From contig JAYTWR010000014.1 in NCBI GenBank assembly GCA_043743335.1, positions 1 through 34,445 on the forward strand: a DNA stretch of 34,445 nt, given 5' to 3'. Shown here one piece after another: positions 15,051 to 23,806 of the stretch. The translations under genes were made by a program, and so were the position numbers. The notes below the pieces were generated by a model that was given only the letters and a program-made list of their open reading frames with translations, made no database searches and was not told the origin of the DNA. Source of the DNA: UBA5216 sp043743335. GTDB taxonomy: Bacteria; Pseudomonadota; Gammaproteobacteria; Burkholderiales; SG8-41. Numbering within the stretch: the first letter of the stretch is position 1; every line of letters starts with the position of its first letter.

Positions 15051-15926
15051 TTGCGGCCCTCCCAACTTGCCGGCCTCGTCGCGCTGGGTGCGATCTGGGG
15101 ATCGTCCTTTCTGTTCATGAAAATCGCGGTGCCTGCATTCGGCCCGGCCAGCATGATGGGCGGACGCGTGGGCATCGCCGCCGTCACGTTGTCGATAGCC
15201 GCTTGGCTCCTCAAAAAATCACTGCCGCGCGGCGCACAATGGCGGCCTGCCGTCATCATTGGTATTTTTTATACGGCGATTCCGCTCTTCCTGTGGGGCT
15301 ATGCGGCGCAATCGTTGAGCGCATCGCTGCTGTCGATTATCAACGCCACCGCACCGCTGTTCGGCGTGCTGCTGTCAGTGCTGTGGCTGAAAGAGCGCGT
15401 GAGTGCGCGCGGTTTGGCGGGGTTGGCCCTCGGCTTCAGCGGCGTGGCAGTATTGGTGGGCGGCGAGGGCTTTCGTGATGGTGAAACACCGGCGCTTGCC
15501 CTTGCTGCGGCGTTTGCCGCCAGCGTGTTGTATGGCGCGATTTCGAATTATTCGCAAACCGTGAAAATCGCCGATCCGTTTACCAATGTGCTCGGCAGCC
15601 TGTGGGTGGCGACACTCGCGCTGACGCCGCTGATGCTGCTGTTTCCGGCGCGTGCAACGCCCGACGTCTCAGCGTGGGCTTCGGTCGCCACGCTGGGCAT
15701 CCTGTGCACGGCGATTGCCTACGTGATTTACTTCCGTCTGATCGCGCAGATCGGCGCGGCACCGACGCTGACGGTCACGTACCTGATTCCGCTGTTCGGC
15801 GTGTTGTGGGGCGTGGTGTTTCTGGGCGAGCGCATCGGTGTGCATCATGTCGCGGGTGCGGCGATGATCCTTGCGGGCATTGCGTTGGTGGCTAGGGCGC
15901 GGCGTGCGCCCCAGCCGGGCGGCTAG
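15051..15926 (+). CDS. EamA-family (DMT superfamily) transporter
   Basis: A 291-residue permease with two EamA repeats and about ten membrane helices, of the kind that exports amino acids or other metabolites. Repeat one contains ALGAIWGSSFLFMKIAVPAF, and a loop of the first half reads NATAPLFGVLLSVLWLKERV. The matching segment in repeat two is TYLIPLFGVLWGVVFLGERI. The start is TTG at 15051, because a stop lies 6 codons upstream and no ATG or GTG fits; no clear ribosome-binding site is seen, so expression may be weak or coupled. The substrate is unknown. Confidence 0.85.
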   Translation: MRPSQLAGLVALGAIWGSSFLFMKIAVPAFGPASMMGGRVGIAAVTLSIAAWLLKKSLPRGAQWRPAVIIGIFYTAIPLFLWGYAAQSLSASLLSIINATAPLFGVLLSVLWLKERVSARGLAGLALGFSGVAVLVGGEGFRDGETPALALAAAFAASVLYGAISNYSQTVKIADPFTNVLGSLWVATLALTPLMLLFPARATPDVSAWASVATLGILCTAIAYVIYFRLIAQIGAAPTLTVTYLIPLFGVLWGVVFLGERIGVHHVAGAAMILAGIALVARARRAPQPGG

Positions 15927-16011
15927 TCTATTTGAATTTCGCCGCGCTTCGGCGCAGAATGGCGCGCTTGGCGATATCGCTGGCACCACAACACTTCAGG
16001 AGACATCAACA

Positions 16012-16623
16012 ATGAAAATGCTGCGCTTAACAGGGTTCATCCTCACCATGATTTTGGCATTGGCCGGCTGTGCCACGCCCCCCACCGGCGGCTGGGTCAC
16101 GCTGCTTGACGGCGAAAAGGGCATGGAGAATTTTAACCGCGTGGGCGACGCCAACTGGCGCACCGAAGGCGGCCTCATTGTGGCGGACCAGGGCAAAGGC
16201 GGCTTCCTCGTCACCAAAAACGCGTATAAGGATTTTGAAATCCGCGCAGAATTCTGGGCAGCCACCGACACCAACAGCGGTATTTTTATCCGCGCGATGG
16301 ATCCCAACAAAATCGGCTCGGTGACTTCGTATGAAGTGAACATCTGGGATATTCGCCCCGATCCGAAATACGGCACGGGCGCGATCGTCGATGTCGCCGC
16401 CGTGCCGGTGCCCATCGCCAATAAGGTGGGCGGTCAATGGAACGTGATGGAAATCACCGCCAATGGCCAACAACTCACGGTGTGGCTGAACGGCGTGATG
16501 ACGGTCAATGTTAAGGATGGCCGCTTCCCGCAAGGCCCGTTTGCGCTGCAATACGGCGCGGGCGTGGACGGCAAGCTGGGTGGCCCAATCAAGTGGCGCA
16601 AGGTGCAGGTGAAACCCCTGTAG
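16012..16623 (+). CDS. DUF1080 (3-keto-disaccharide hydrolase-like) lipoprotein
   Basis: A 203-residue outer-membrane or periplasmic lipoprotein. The lipobox LAGC follows a hydrophobic signal (FILTMILALAGC), with the lipidated Cys near residue 19. The rest is a single DUF1080 concanavalin-like sandwich: GWVTLLDGEKGMENFNRV, then DFEIRAEFWAATDTNSGIF, VTSYEVNIWD, and GGPIKWRKVQVKPL at the end. Family members are linked to 3-keto-glycoside hydrolysis, but many are uncharacterised. AGGAG (15998-16002) precedes ATG 16012. It runs into the next Bug gene after 35 nt, so they are probably co-transcribed. Confidence 0.82.
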   Translation: MKMLRLTGFILTMILALAGCATPPTGGWVTLLDGEKGMENFNRVGDANWRTEGGLIVADQGKGGFLVTKNAYKDFEIRAEFWAATDTNSGIFIRAMDPNKIGSVTSYEVNIWDIRPDPKYGTGAIVDVAAVPVPIANKVGGQWNVMEITANGQQLTVWLNGVMTVNVKDGRFPQGPFALQYGAGVDGKLGGPIKWRKVQVKPL

Positions 16624-16642
16624 TCAGCCTGTAGTCAGCCTG
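16621..16642 (+). repeat. 11-bp tandem duplication at a stop codon
   Basis: TAGTCAGCCTG occurs twice in tandem (16621-16631, 16632-16642). The first copy includes the stop codon of the DUF1080 gene. It is probably replication slippage and has no effect on the protein. Confidence 0.6.
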
Positions 16643-16658
16643 TTACTCAAGGAACATC

Positions 16659-17633
16659 ATGCGTTTGCATACCCTGTTTTTGGCGCTGCTGGCAGGCGCG
16701 CCAGTCACCACGCTTGGACAATCGACCGGGCAACCATACCCGACGCGTCCGATCCGCGTGCTGATACCGTTTACTGCGGGCAGCGCCGCCGACATCATCG
16801 CGCGTGCCATGGAGCCTGCGCTGCGCGAGCGGCTGGGCCAAGCGGTCATTATCGACAATCGCGGCGGCGCAGGCGGCAATATCGCGGCAGAGCTCACTGC
16901 CAAAGCGCCTAACGATGGTTACACGCTGCTGATGTCTACGCTCAGTATCCAGGCTATTAACATCAGCCTCTACTCGAAGCTGAATTACCACCCGCAGCGC
17001 GACATGACGCCCGTGACACTGGTGGGCGACAGCCCCAACGCGATGGTGCTAAACCCTTCAGTGCCGGCAAAATCGGTGAAAGAATTCATTGCGCTCGCCA
17101 AAGCGCGTCCCGGCGTGTTGAATTACGGTTCGTCCGGTGCAGGCACCACGGTGCATTTGTCGGGCGTGTTGTTCAGCGTGATGACTGGCGTCACCATGGA
17201 GCACATCGCCTTCAAAGGCGCTGCCGAATCGCTGACGGCTTTGATTTCCGGCCAAACTGATTTGCAGTTCGCTAGCATTTCGTCAGCCATACCGTTAATC
17301 AAAGGCGGACGCTTGCGCGCACTGGGCGTCACCTCGCCGCAGCGCTCGCCGTCTATGCCGGAACTGCCCACTATCGCCGAGCAAGGCTTGCCCGGCTATG
17401 CGGCGGTGGCGTGGTTTGGCATTGTCGGCCCGGCGAATTTGCCGCCGAATGTGGTGGCCACGTTGAACAAAGCCACGCTGTCATCGCTGGAGCAAAAAGA
17501 GGTGCGTGACCGGCTGTTCAATTCCGGCGTCGAAGTGCGCACCATGGGGCCGGAGCCGTTTGTGAAGTACATCGAGAGCGAAACGGCCAAGTGGGCCAAA
17601 GTCATCAAGGCGTCGGGCGCGCGAGCGGATTAG
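16659..17633 (+). CDS. Bug-family (TctC-like) substrate-binding protein
   Basis: A 324-residue exported binding protein. The signal peptide ends near TTLGQ. The core has IRVLIPFTAGSAADIIARAM, VIIDNRGGAGGNIAAELTA and DGYTLLMSTLS, then LNYGSSGAGTTVHLSGVLFS and AFKGAAESLTALISGQTD. AAGGAA (16649-16654) lies 4 nt before ATG 16659. It is probably in an operon with the DUF1080 lipoprotein. It shares the family layout with the other copies here but is clearly diverged from them, so this is not a recent duplication. The ligand is unknown. Confidence 0.92.
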   Translation: MRLHTLFLALLAGAPVTTLGQSTGQPYPTRPIRVLIPFTAGSAADIIARAMEPALRERLGQAVIIDNRGGAGGNIAAELTAKAPNDGYTLLMSTLSIQAINISLYSKLNYHPQRDMTPVTLVGDSPNAMVLNPSVPAKSVKEFIALAKARPGVLNYGSSGAGTTVHLSGVLFSVMTGVTMEHIAFKGAAESLTALISGQTDLQFASISSAIPLIKGGRLRALGVTSPQRSPSMPELPTIAEQGLPGYAAVAWFGIVGPANLPPNVVATLNKATLSSLEQKEVRDRLFNSGVEVRTMGPEPFVKYIESETAKWAKVIKASGARAD

Positions 17634-17677
17634 TTGTCGCTGACGGTGAACGGCAAAGCGTGAGCGCCCGTACCACG

Positions 17678-17824
17678 ATGGAAAAAATCAGCGGTTGGGC
17701 GCGCGCGCTGCCGTTTATCTTGCTGCACACGCTCGCCACGCTCGCAGTGGCCGCGCCGGACGAAGACAAGCTCGGCAAAGTGCATGGCTACCCCATCGGC
17801 ACTACGGCAAATGGGATTGAGTAA
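17678..17824 (+). pseudogene. N-terminal stub of a serine hydrolase (beta-lactamase family)
   Basis: An open frame of 48 codons with a signal-peptide-like start (LPFILLHTLATLAVAAP) followed by DEDKLGKVHGYPIGTTAN. The GYPxGT block is typical of the mature N-terminus of class C beta-lactamase-related serine hydrolases. Family sequence stops there; the catalytic S-x-x-K and Y-x-N regions are absent, and the next gene begins 13 nt later on the other strand. It is best read as a truncated remnant. Recognition rests on a short segment, so confidence is moderate. Confidence 0.5.
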
Positions 17825-17836
17825 CAGCGCTGCAAC

Positions 17837-18805
17837 TTACTGCGGCTTGATCCCGATTTCCGGAATCAGTTTGCGATAGAGTTCGTATTCCGATTTGATC
17901 AGCGCGCCAAAAGACTCCGGCGTGGTGTCCACTGCGGGCACGCCGCCTTGGCGTGCGAAGCGCTCTGCGGTTTCGGGGCGCTTCAGAATGGTGACGATAT
18001 CGGCGTGCAGCTTGTTGATGACGCTGCGCGGTGTGCGCGCCGGGGCCGCGATGCCGAAAGGGGTTTCCACCGCCGCGCCCGGCAAGCCTGCTTCAATCAC
18101 GGTTGGTAAATCGGGAAAGCCGCTGCTGCGCGTTTTGCTGGTGACTGCGAGCGCGCGCAGACGCGGCTCGCGCATCATGGGTGTGACCGCAGGTGCGACA
18201 AACACGATGAAATGCACGCGACCAGCGAACATTTCGCTCCACGCATCGGCGACATTCTTGAACGGCACATGCACGGCGCTGAATCCTCCGGTCTTGGCAA
18301 AAATTTCAGCGGACAAATGCGCCGCAGTGCCAGTACCGACCGATGCAAAATTGAGCTGTCCCGGTCGAAGCTTGGCATACGCGATCAACTCCTGCACGTT
18401 TTTTACCGGCAGCGAAGACGAAACCATCACTACACTGGGTATCAAGGCCAGCAACGCTACCGGCGCGAAATCTGTTACCGGGTGATACGCTGGCTGCAAC
18501 TGAAACAGCGGCGACACCATCAGCGAGCTCGACGCCGTGCCCAGTGTGTAGCCATCCGGGTTTGCGCCAGCCAGCGTTTGCATGGCGATCAACCCGCCTG
18601 CGCCGGTGCGATTGTCGGCAACGACTTGTTGCTTGTACAAATCGGTCAACGCTACCGCGATGGTGCGGCCAAAATAATCCGCGCCGGTGCCGGGCGATGA
18701 TGAAATAATCAGGCGTATGGGGCGCTCCGGATAGGCCGAAAGCGCTTGGAGCGACAGGCCCCAGAGAATTCCTGCGCACAGCATAGTCCGCAAATTTTGT
18801 TTCAT
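17837..18805 (-). CDS. Bug-family (TctC-like) substrate-binding protein
   Basis: A 322-residue exported binding protein. The signal peptide is followed by YPERPIRLIISSSPGTGADYF, then VVADNRTGAGGLIAMQTLAG and DGYTLGTASSS. LNFASVGTGTAAHLSAEIFA and VPFKNVADAWSEMFAGRVHF complete the pattern. ATG 18805 is preceded by GGGGAGGGG with ideal spacing; the reading frame extends 19 codons further up, but those residues do not look like a signal peptide. It is convergent with the serine-hydrolase stub and lies downstream of a collapsed sister gene. Confidence 0.92.
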   Translation of the reverse strand: MKQNLRTMLCAGILWGLSLQALSAYPERPIRLIISSSPGTGADYFGRTIAVALTDLYKQQVVADNRTGAGGLIAMQTLAGANPDGYTLGTASSSLMVSPLFQLQPAYHPVTDFAPVALLALIPSVVMVSSSLPVKNVQELIAYAKLRPGQLNFASVGTGTAAHLSAEIFAKTGGFSAVHVPFKNVADAWSEMFAGRVHFIVFVAPAVTPMMREPRLRALAVTSKTRSSGFPDLPTVIEAGLPGAAVETPFGIAAPARTPRSVINKLHADIVTILKRPETAERFARQGGVPAVDTTPESFGALIKSEYELYRKLIPEIGIKPQ

Positions 18806-18962
18806 GTTCGCCCCTCCCCAGTTGCGTATCGGGATTGTGCGGCAGGGGCTGCAACTTGGCAATCGCGCTTACCTTTGCCTGAGTGGGGTCACCGTCACCC
18901 GCGTGGCTAGACGTTGATCAACTTGCATTGCCCAAGCAAAGTCGCCACACGCAGTCACCCCT

Positions 18963-19217
18963 TCAATTCGCGGCATTCATCCCGGAAGCCTTAACAATCT
19001 TTACAGCAGTAGCGATATCTGTCCGCAGCAGCGCGGAAAATTCCTCCGGCGAGCCGCCCACCAAAATCGCGCCCTGCGCGGTCAGCCGTTCTTTGATATC
19101 CGTGCCGCCGCCGGGCGGAAAGGGCACGATGATGCGCATGGGGCCGGTGGGGTAGGGTTGGGCTGCTACCAAGGCGGGCAGCAGCAGTAGTAGTAATGCG
19201 AACGCTATTTTACGCAT
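18963..19217 (-). pseudogene. Bug-family gene with large internal in-frame deletion
   Basis: The 84-codon frame joins a complete Bug N-terminus (signal peptide ALLLLLLPALVAAQ, then MRIIVPFPPGGGTD) directly to a Bug C-terminus (KERLTAQGAILVGGSPEEF ending in VKIVKASGMNAAN). About 230 residues, including both ligand-binding lobes, are missing, yet the reading frame is kept and the signal peptide is intact. It could still be exported as a peptide of about 65 residues, but it cannot bind ligand in the family manner. Most likely a deletion remnant. Confidence 0.85.
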
Positions 19218-19318
19218 GTAAGTTGGCAGGGCATGACGGCCTGCGCAGCGCGCTTCTTACCCCAATCCGCTCCCCGCGAGCGGGAGCGGATGTGCATTTG
19301 GCGAGACGGAACGCGCCA

Positions 19319-20401
19319 TTAAAACTTTACCACCTTCGGATCAAACTCCAAGCCCAACCCCGGCTGGGTCGGCACGGTCAGCACGCCATTCTTCGGCACC
19401 GGCACTTCTTTGTAGCAACGGAAGGTCCAAGGCATGTATTCGACGGTCAGGCCATTGGGTATCGCGGCGACCGTATGCACCTGAATTTCGGGGATCAAAT
19501 GGCTCACGACTGGCAGGTTGAACGCCTCGGCCATGCCAGCGATTTTCATAAAGCCGGTGATGCCGCACGAGCGCATCAAGTCGATCATGATGATGTCCAC
19601 CGAACGCGCTTCCATCATGTGCCGGAACGGCACTGAGCCGTAGACGTATTCACCGCCCGCCACCGGCGTATCCAGCGCATCGGTCACGCGCGCCAGACCG
19701 GGGTAATCGTCATGCGCAGTGACGTCTTCGAGCCAGAACAAATGATATTTCTCGATTTGCTTGCCGATGGAAATCGCCTGCCGCACGTCCCAGCGCTGGT
19801 TGATGTCGCACATCAAATCAATTTTGTCGCCAATGGCTTCACGGATGCGCCGAATGCGATCCACTTCCGTCGGCGGGTTGGTCAGCCCCGGCAGCGCGAG
19901 CTGTGTTTTCATTTGCGTGTAGCCATTTTTTACCAGCGTCTCGGCAGATTTGACCACTTGCTTCAACGAGAAGCCGCGCATCAGCGCGCCGCTGGCGTAC
20001 GTTGGCACGGTTTTGCGAAAACCACCGAGCAGCTCCGCCACCGGTTTGCCGAACGCCTTGCCTTTGATGTCCCACAGCGCAATGTCTATGGCTGACGACG
20101 CCAGCGTGAAAATACCGCCGGGGCCGGCATGCGAGCCGGCTTCGCGAAATTTCGCGTGGATCGGCTCAATGGCTAACGGGTTCATGCCCACCGACAGCGC
20201 GCCCAATGAATCAATCGCCGATTTCAACGCCGGCGTGACGCCGCCGCCGAAAAACGCCACCGAGACGCCCTGCAATCCTTGATCGGTGCTGATTTTCACG
20301 CCGATGAGTTTGCGCGTTGCGCCTTTTTCTGCGGGGCCGTTGGCCAATGGCTCATCGGCGGGCACTTCGACAAAAGCGGTTTGAACTTTGGTGATTTTCA
20401 T
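19319..20401 (-). CDS. Mandelate racemase / muconate-lactonizing enzyme family protein (enolase superfamily)
   Basis: A 360-residue Mg-dependent enzyme that would abstract a proton alpha to a carboxylate. The capping domain is N-terminal (to about 120). The barrel carries the three metal ligands Asp199 (MCDINQRW), Glu225 (WLEDV) and Glu251 (GGEYV). The catalytic side has Lys165 (QMKTQ) and an Asp274/His301 pair (IMIDLMRS, VVSHLIPE), as in the mandelate racemase subgroup. The second lysine of the usual K-x-K is Gln167. It could be a sugar-acid dehydratase or a racemase; the substrate cannot be named. It lies upstream of Bug genes on the same strand, consistent with uptake and use of a hydroxy acid. 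Confidence 0.87.
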   Translation of the reverse strand: MKITKVQTAFVEVPADEPLANGPAEKGATRKLIGVKISTDQGLQGVSVAFFGGGVTPALKSAIDSLGALSVGMNPLAIEPIHAKFREAGSHAGPGGIFTLASSAIDIALWDIKGKAFGKPVAELLGGFRKTVPTYASGALMRGFSLKQVVKSAETLVKNGYTQMKTQLALPGLTNPPTEVDRIRRIREAIGDKIDLMCDINQRWDVRQAISIGKQIEKYHLFWLEDVTAHDDYPGLARVTDALDTPVAGGEYVYGSVPFRHMMEARSVDIIMIDLMRSCGITGFMKIAGMAEAFNLPVVSHLIPEIQVHTVAAIPNGLTVEYMPWTFRCYKEVPVPKNGVLTVPTQPGLGLEFDPKVVKF

Positions 20402-20476
20402 GGGCGTCTCACGGAAGGTTGATAAAAAATTTGCCAGTACAGAGGTAAATCCAAGCAGAACAGGCAGTTTACACGC

Positions 20477-23400
20477 TTACGTCACAGCGGGAATACTGTC
20501 GCTGCCGCCCGCCGCAAACAGAATCAACCCATGCACAGTCTTGCCGGGAAACGCATGCGTCACCTTGACGCAATACTCGCTGACCTGCGCGCGGTACTCC
20601 GCCAGCAACGCGGGTGCCACGGCTTGCAATGCACCGGTTTTATAGTCGAGCACCCACACCGCATCGGCAAACTCGACTAGCCGGTCCATGCGCGGCGTCT
20701 CGCCCGCGCTGGTGACAAATGACACCTCGTTGGTGGCACGCGCATACGCCGTTGCATCGAAGTAACGCCGGTATTCGGGCGCGGCGAGCAAACGCTGCGC
20801 GTCGCGCCACAGGGCATCGAATATCGCGCGCGGCAGCTCAAGCTCGCGCCGCAAAGCCTCGGCGCTGGGTACGGCACCGCCCGCAGTGAGACGATCCATG
20901 ATGCGGTGAAACTGCGTGCCATAGCGCAGACCCGCGCCGGTGGGTGCAAGCACGCGTCGGCCGGTGGGCATGGGCGCAGTCATGCACGCGTCGGCCATGG
21001 GCACTGCGCGGTGGGTCGTAGCGACGGGCGGCTGACTGGCGCACGACGCCAACGTGCCGCCATAGGCAATGTGCTGTGAGCCATCGTCTTCGACGCCAGC
21101 CAACTGCGCCACCGCGCGCCGAATGCGCGTATACCCATTTTCGGCACTGCCATTTTTTTGCGCGCCACTGACGATGAGCGCTTGTTTTGCCCGCGTGGCC
21201 GCGACGTACAGCAAATTCAAATCTTCGCGCGCGGCGATGTCTTCTTCGCGCGCATGATGCACCCGCTGCGCGCGGCTGAGTGCATCCCGTTTGCTCCACA
21301 GTGAAAAATGCGCCGGTGCGGGCGCGTCTGGCGGCCAATCGATCAGCACATCGTAGCCACGCGCCGGCTGCGTGGCCGTAGTGTCGAGCAGCCACACAAT
21401 CGGCGCTTCCAAACCTTTGGCGCCGTGAACGGTGAGGATGCGCACCGCGTCGGTGGATTCACCGATCACCCCTTCATCCGGTGCTTCGTCTGCCGGGGAT
21501 GAATTTAACTCTTTGATTTCATTGATAAATTTTGGAAGGCTGGGGTAACGCCCGGCATCACTGTCGAGCGCGCGCTGCAAATACGCGAGCAGATTCGCGC
21601 GCACCGCGCCGCGCGCCGCCGGTGCGACTGCCGCGTCATAACGTCGCAGCACATCAGCTTCGAAATAAATGCGATCCAGTTGATCATGCACCGGCAGCGC
21701 GCCCACGTTAACCTGCCACTGCGTTAGCAACGCGTGTGCGCGCCGCAAATTTGCGCTGCAGCGAGCGTCGTCTGCAATGGCGCACAAGCGCGCCCACCAA
21801 CTGCCCGCAGCCACACCGGCGCTTGCCAGCACGATCAAATCGGCATCGTCGCAGCCAAACACCGGCGAGCGCAGCGCGTGCGCGAGTTTTAAATCGGCAT
21901 AGGGCGCGATCATGAATTCCAACAGCGCGGTGATGTCGCGCGCTTCCAGCGTATTGAGTAAGCCGCCCTGACGCGAAGTGACATACGGGATGCCCGCGTG
22001 ACGCAGCGCGCGCTCGTAGGTGGCCAAGTGCGTGCGGCGACGCACCAGCACCATTACGTCAGCGTAGCGCGCGGGGCGGGAGCCTCCGTTGTCGTCTGCC
22101 ACCTGCCACACACCCACCCTGCGCGCGATGCCTTCAGCCAGCGCTGCAGCCTCGCGCGTGCGGCGCAACTCTTCATCCACCGCCAGCGGCGTTTGCAAGG
22201 GGTTGCGTAGGCCCGCCGGCACCGTGGCTTCAACTGCGGCATCGTTCATCGCCAGCGGCAGCACTTCAATGCGGCCCGGCTTGGCCACGTCGTGCACGGT
22301 GTGCGGCGTGAAGCCGGGATAGTTCGTTTCCGGCGCGGTGAATATCGCGTTAACGAGATCAATCACCGGCTGCGCGCAGCGCCGCGATTCGTCTTGCGTC
22401 AAGCGCACCGCACCGAACATCGCTGCCAAATCGTCGGCAGCATGCGCGAACAACCGCGATTCCGCCCGGCGAAAACGATAAATCGACTGCTTGGGATCGC
22501 CCACCAAAAACACGGTGGGTGCTGCGCCCGACTCCGCCGCTGCGGCAAACCACGCCTTCAGCGTCAGCCATTGCAGCGGGTTGGTATCTTGAAACTCGTC
22601 GAGCAAAATGTGGTGATAGCGCGCATCGAGTTTGCTTTGCAAATAGGCTGCGTGCTCGCCCGACGCCAGCAACTGATACACCCGCCATTCGATGTCGCCG
22701 TAGTCGATCACTTGCCGCTCGCGCTTGACCGACTGATACGCCTCCAATAACGCGGTGCCGCAGGTCAACGCCGCTGCGTTGAACGCATACGCATCAATAT
22801 CGCGCAGCGCATCCAGCACGTCGATCACGCGAGCACAAAGTTGCTCGTGTAGTTGCACATAGCGCGCATCGCCGTCTACGCCCAAACGCTCGCGCTGCGC
22901 TTTGCTGGATTTCTTTTTACGCGGTTCGTTGAGTTGCGTGAGAAAAATCCTGCGCAGACTGTCAAAGCGCGCGCGCGGTGTGGGTTGGTTCCAAGCGCTG
23001 ATCAACGCTTCGGCGGCTTTGATTTCTGTGGCCGTGCCGCGCGATAAAAATTCTTCATAACCCGTTACTTGCGATAGAAAGTCCGAGGCGATTAACAGCT
23101 TGGCGCAAGGGTCAGCCTCCGCCTCAACGGCGAATTCCGCGCGCAGCTTCGCGAGGTGTTCTTCAGTCGCTTGGCCTTGCGACGCCTCTGCGGTGGCCGC
23201 CCACCAATCCGCGCGACGGTGCATGAAATTGCGCAGCAACCCGCGCGTGCTGTCGAGACCGATTTGCGTAAACAAGGCATCGAGCGCACGCGCCGCTTCG
23301 CCTTCGGGTTCGCGCTCAAGTGCGCTGGCGTAACGCTGCCACGCGTCGCTGATGAGGGTGGCAGTTTGTTCGACCAGCGCAGTGTCGCCCGCAACGCCGG

Positions 23401-23806
23401 CATCCAGCGGCGCGCGGCGCAGGAGCTGCATAAACCAACTGTGAAACGTGGTGATGGTCATCGCCGGCTGCGCAGTGAGAAAGGCCTCATACAGCCCGCG
23501 TGCACGCGGCAGCAGCGCGTCGATCTGCGCGGCGGGCACGGCGCGTTCCAGCAAGAAGCGCCGCACCACGTCGTCCGGGGCCGTCGCCAACAGGTAAAGC
23601 CACTCGCGCAGGCGTACGGCCATTTCCTGCGCAGCCTTGCGCGTGAACGTGATGGCGAGAATGTCCGCCGGGCGTGCGCCCGCCAGCAACAGGCGCACGA
23701 TGCGCGACACCAGTAGCCAGGTTTTGCCGCTGCCCGCGCACGCTTCGACCACCACGCTGCGCTGCGGATCGAGTGCGATTGAATTCAAGGGCGATTCCGT
23801 GCTCAT
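20477..23806 (-). CDS. AddA-like UvrD-family helicase-nuclease (exodeoxyribonuclease subunit)
   Basis: A 1109-residue superfamily 1 DNA helicase fused to a nuclease, the partner of the AddB-like protein in processing double-strand breaks. Walker A is AGSGKT at 24-29, motif Ia TFTRKAAQEM at 53-62, DEFQDT at 403-408, GDPKQSIYRFRRA at 436-448, VHGAKGLE at 793-800, and LLYVAATRAK at 865-874. The C-terminal PD-(D/E)XK nuclease has candidate active-site residues Glu1027, Asp1041, Asp1054 and Lys1056 (DYKTG). The ATG at 23806 overlaps the upstream gene's stop as ATGA, which fixes the start and shows translational coupling. A 16-codon longer start is possible but lies inside the upstream gene. Confidence 0.93.
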   Translation of the reverse strand: MSTESPLNSIALDPQRSVVVEACAGSGKTWLLVSRIVRLLLAGARPADILAITFTRKAAQEMAVRLREWLYLLATAPDDVVRRFLLERAVPAAQIDALLPRARGLYEAFLTAQPAMTITTFHSWFMQLLRRAPLDAGVAGDTALVEQTATLISDAWQRYASALEREPEGEAARALDALFTQIGLDSTRGLLRNFMHRRADWWAATAEASQGQATEEHLAKLRAEFAVEAEADPCAKLLIASDFLSQVTGYEEFLSRGTATEIKAAEALISAWNQPTPRARFDSLRRIFLTQLNEPRKKKSSKAQRERLGVDGDARYVQLHEQLCARVIDVLDALRDIDAYAFNAAALTCGTALLEAYQSVKRERQVIDYGDIEWRVYQLLASGEHAAYLQSKLDARYHHILLDEFQDTNPLQWLTLKAWFAAAAESGAAPTVFLVGDPKQSIYRFRRAESRLFAHAADDLAAMFGAVRLTQDESRRCAQPVIDLVNAIFTAPETNYPGFTPHTVHDVAKPGRIEVLPLAMNDAAVEATVPAGLRNPLQTPLAVDEELRRTREAAALAEGIARRVGVWQVADDNGGSRPARYADVMVLVRRRTHLATYERALRHAGIPYVTSRQGGLLNTLEARDITALLEFMIAPYADLKLAHALRSPVFGCDDADLIVLASAGVAAGSWWARLCAIADDARCSANLRRAHALLTQWQVNVGALPVHDQLDRIYFEADVLRRYDAAVAPAARGAVRANLLAYLQRALDSDAGRYPSLPKFINEIKELNSSPADEAPDEGVIGESTDAVRILTVHGAKGLEAPIVWLLDTTATQPARGYDVLIDWPPDAPAPAHFSLWSKRDALSRAQRVHHAREEDIAAREDLNLLYVAATRAKQALIVSGAQKNGSAENGYTRIRRAVAQLAGVEDDGSQHIAYGGTLASCASQPPVATTHRAVPMADACMTAPMPTGRRVLAPTGAGLRYGTQFHRIMDRLTAGGAVPSAEALRRELELPRAIFDALWRDAQRLLAAPEYRRYFDATAYARATNEVSFVTSAGETPRMDRLVEFADAVWVLDYKTGALQAVAPALLAEYRAQVSEYCVKVTHAFPGKTVHGLILFAAGGSDSIPAVT

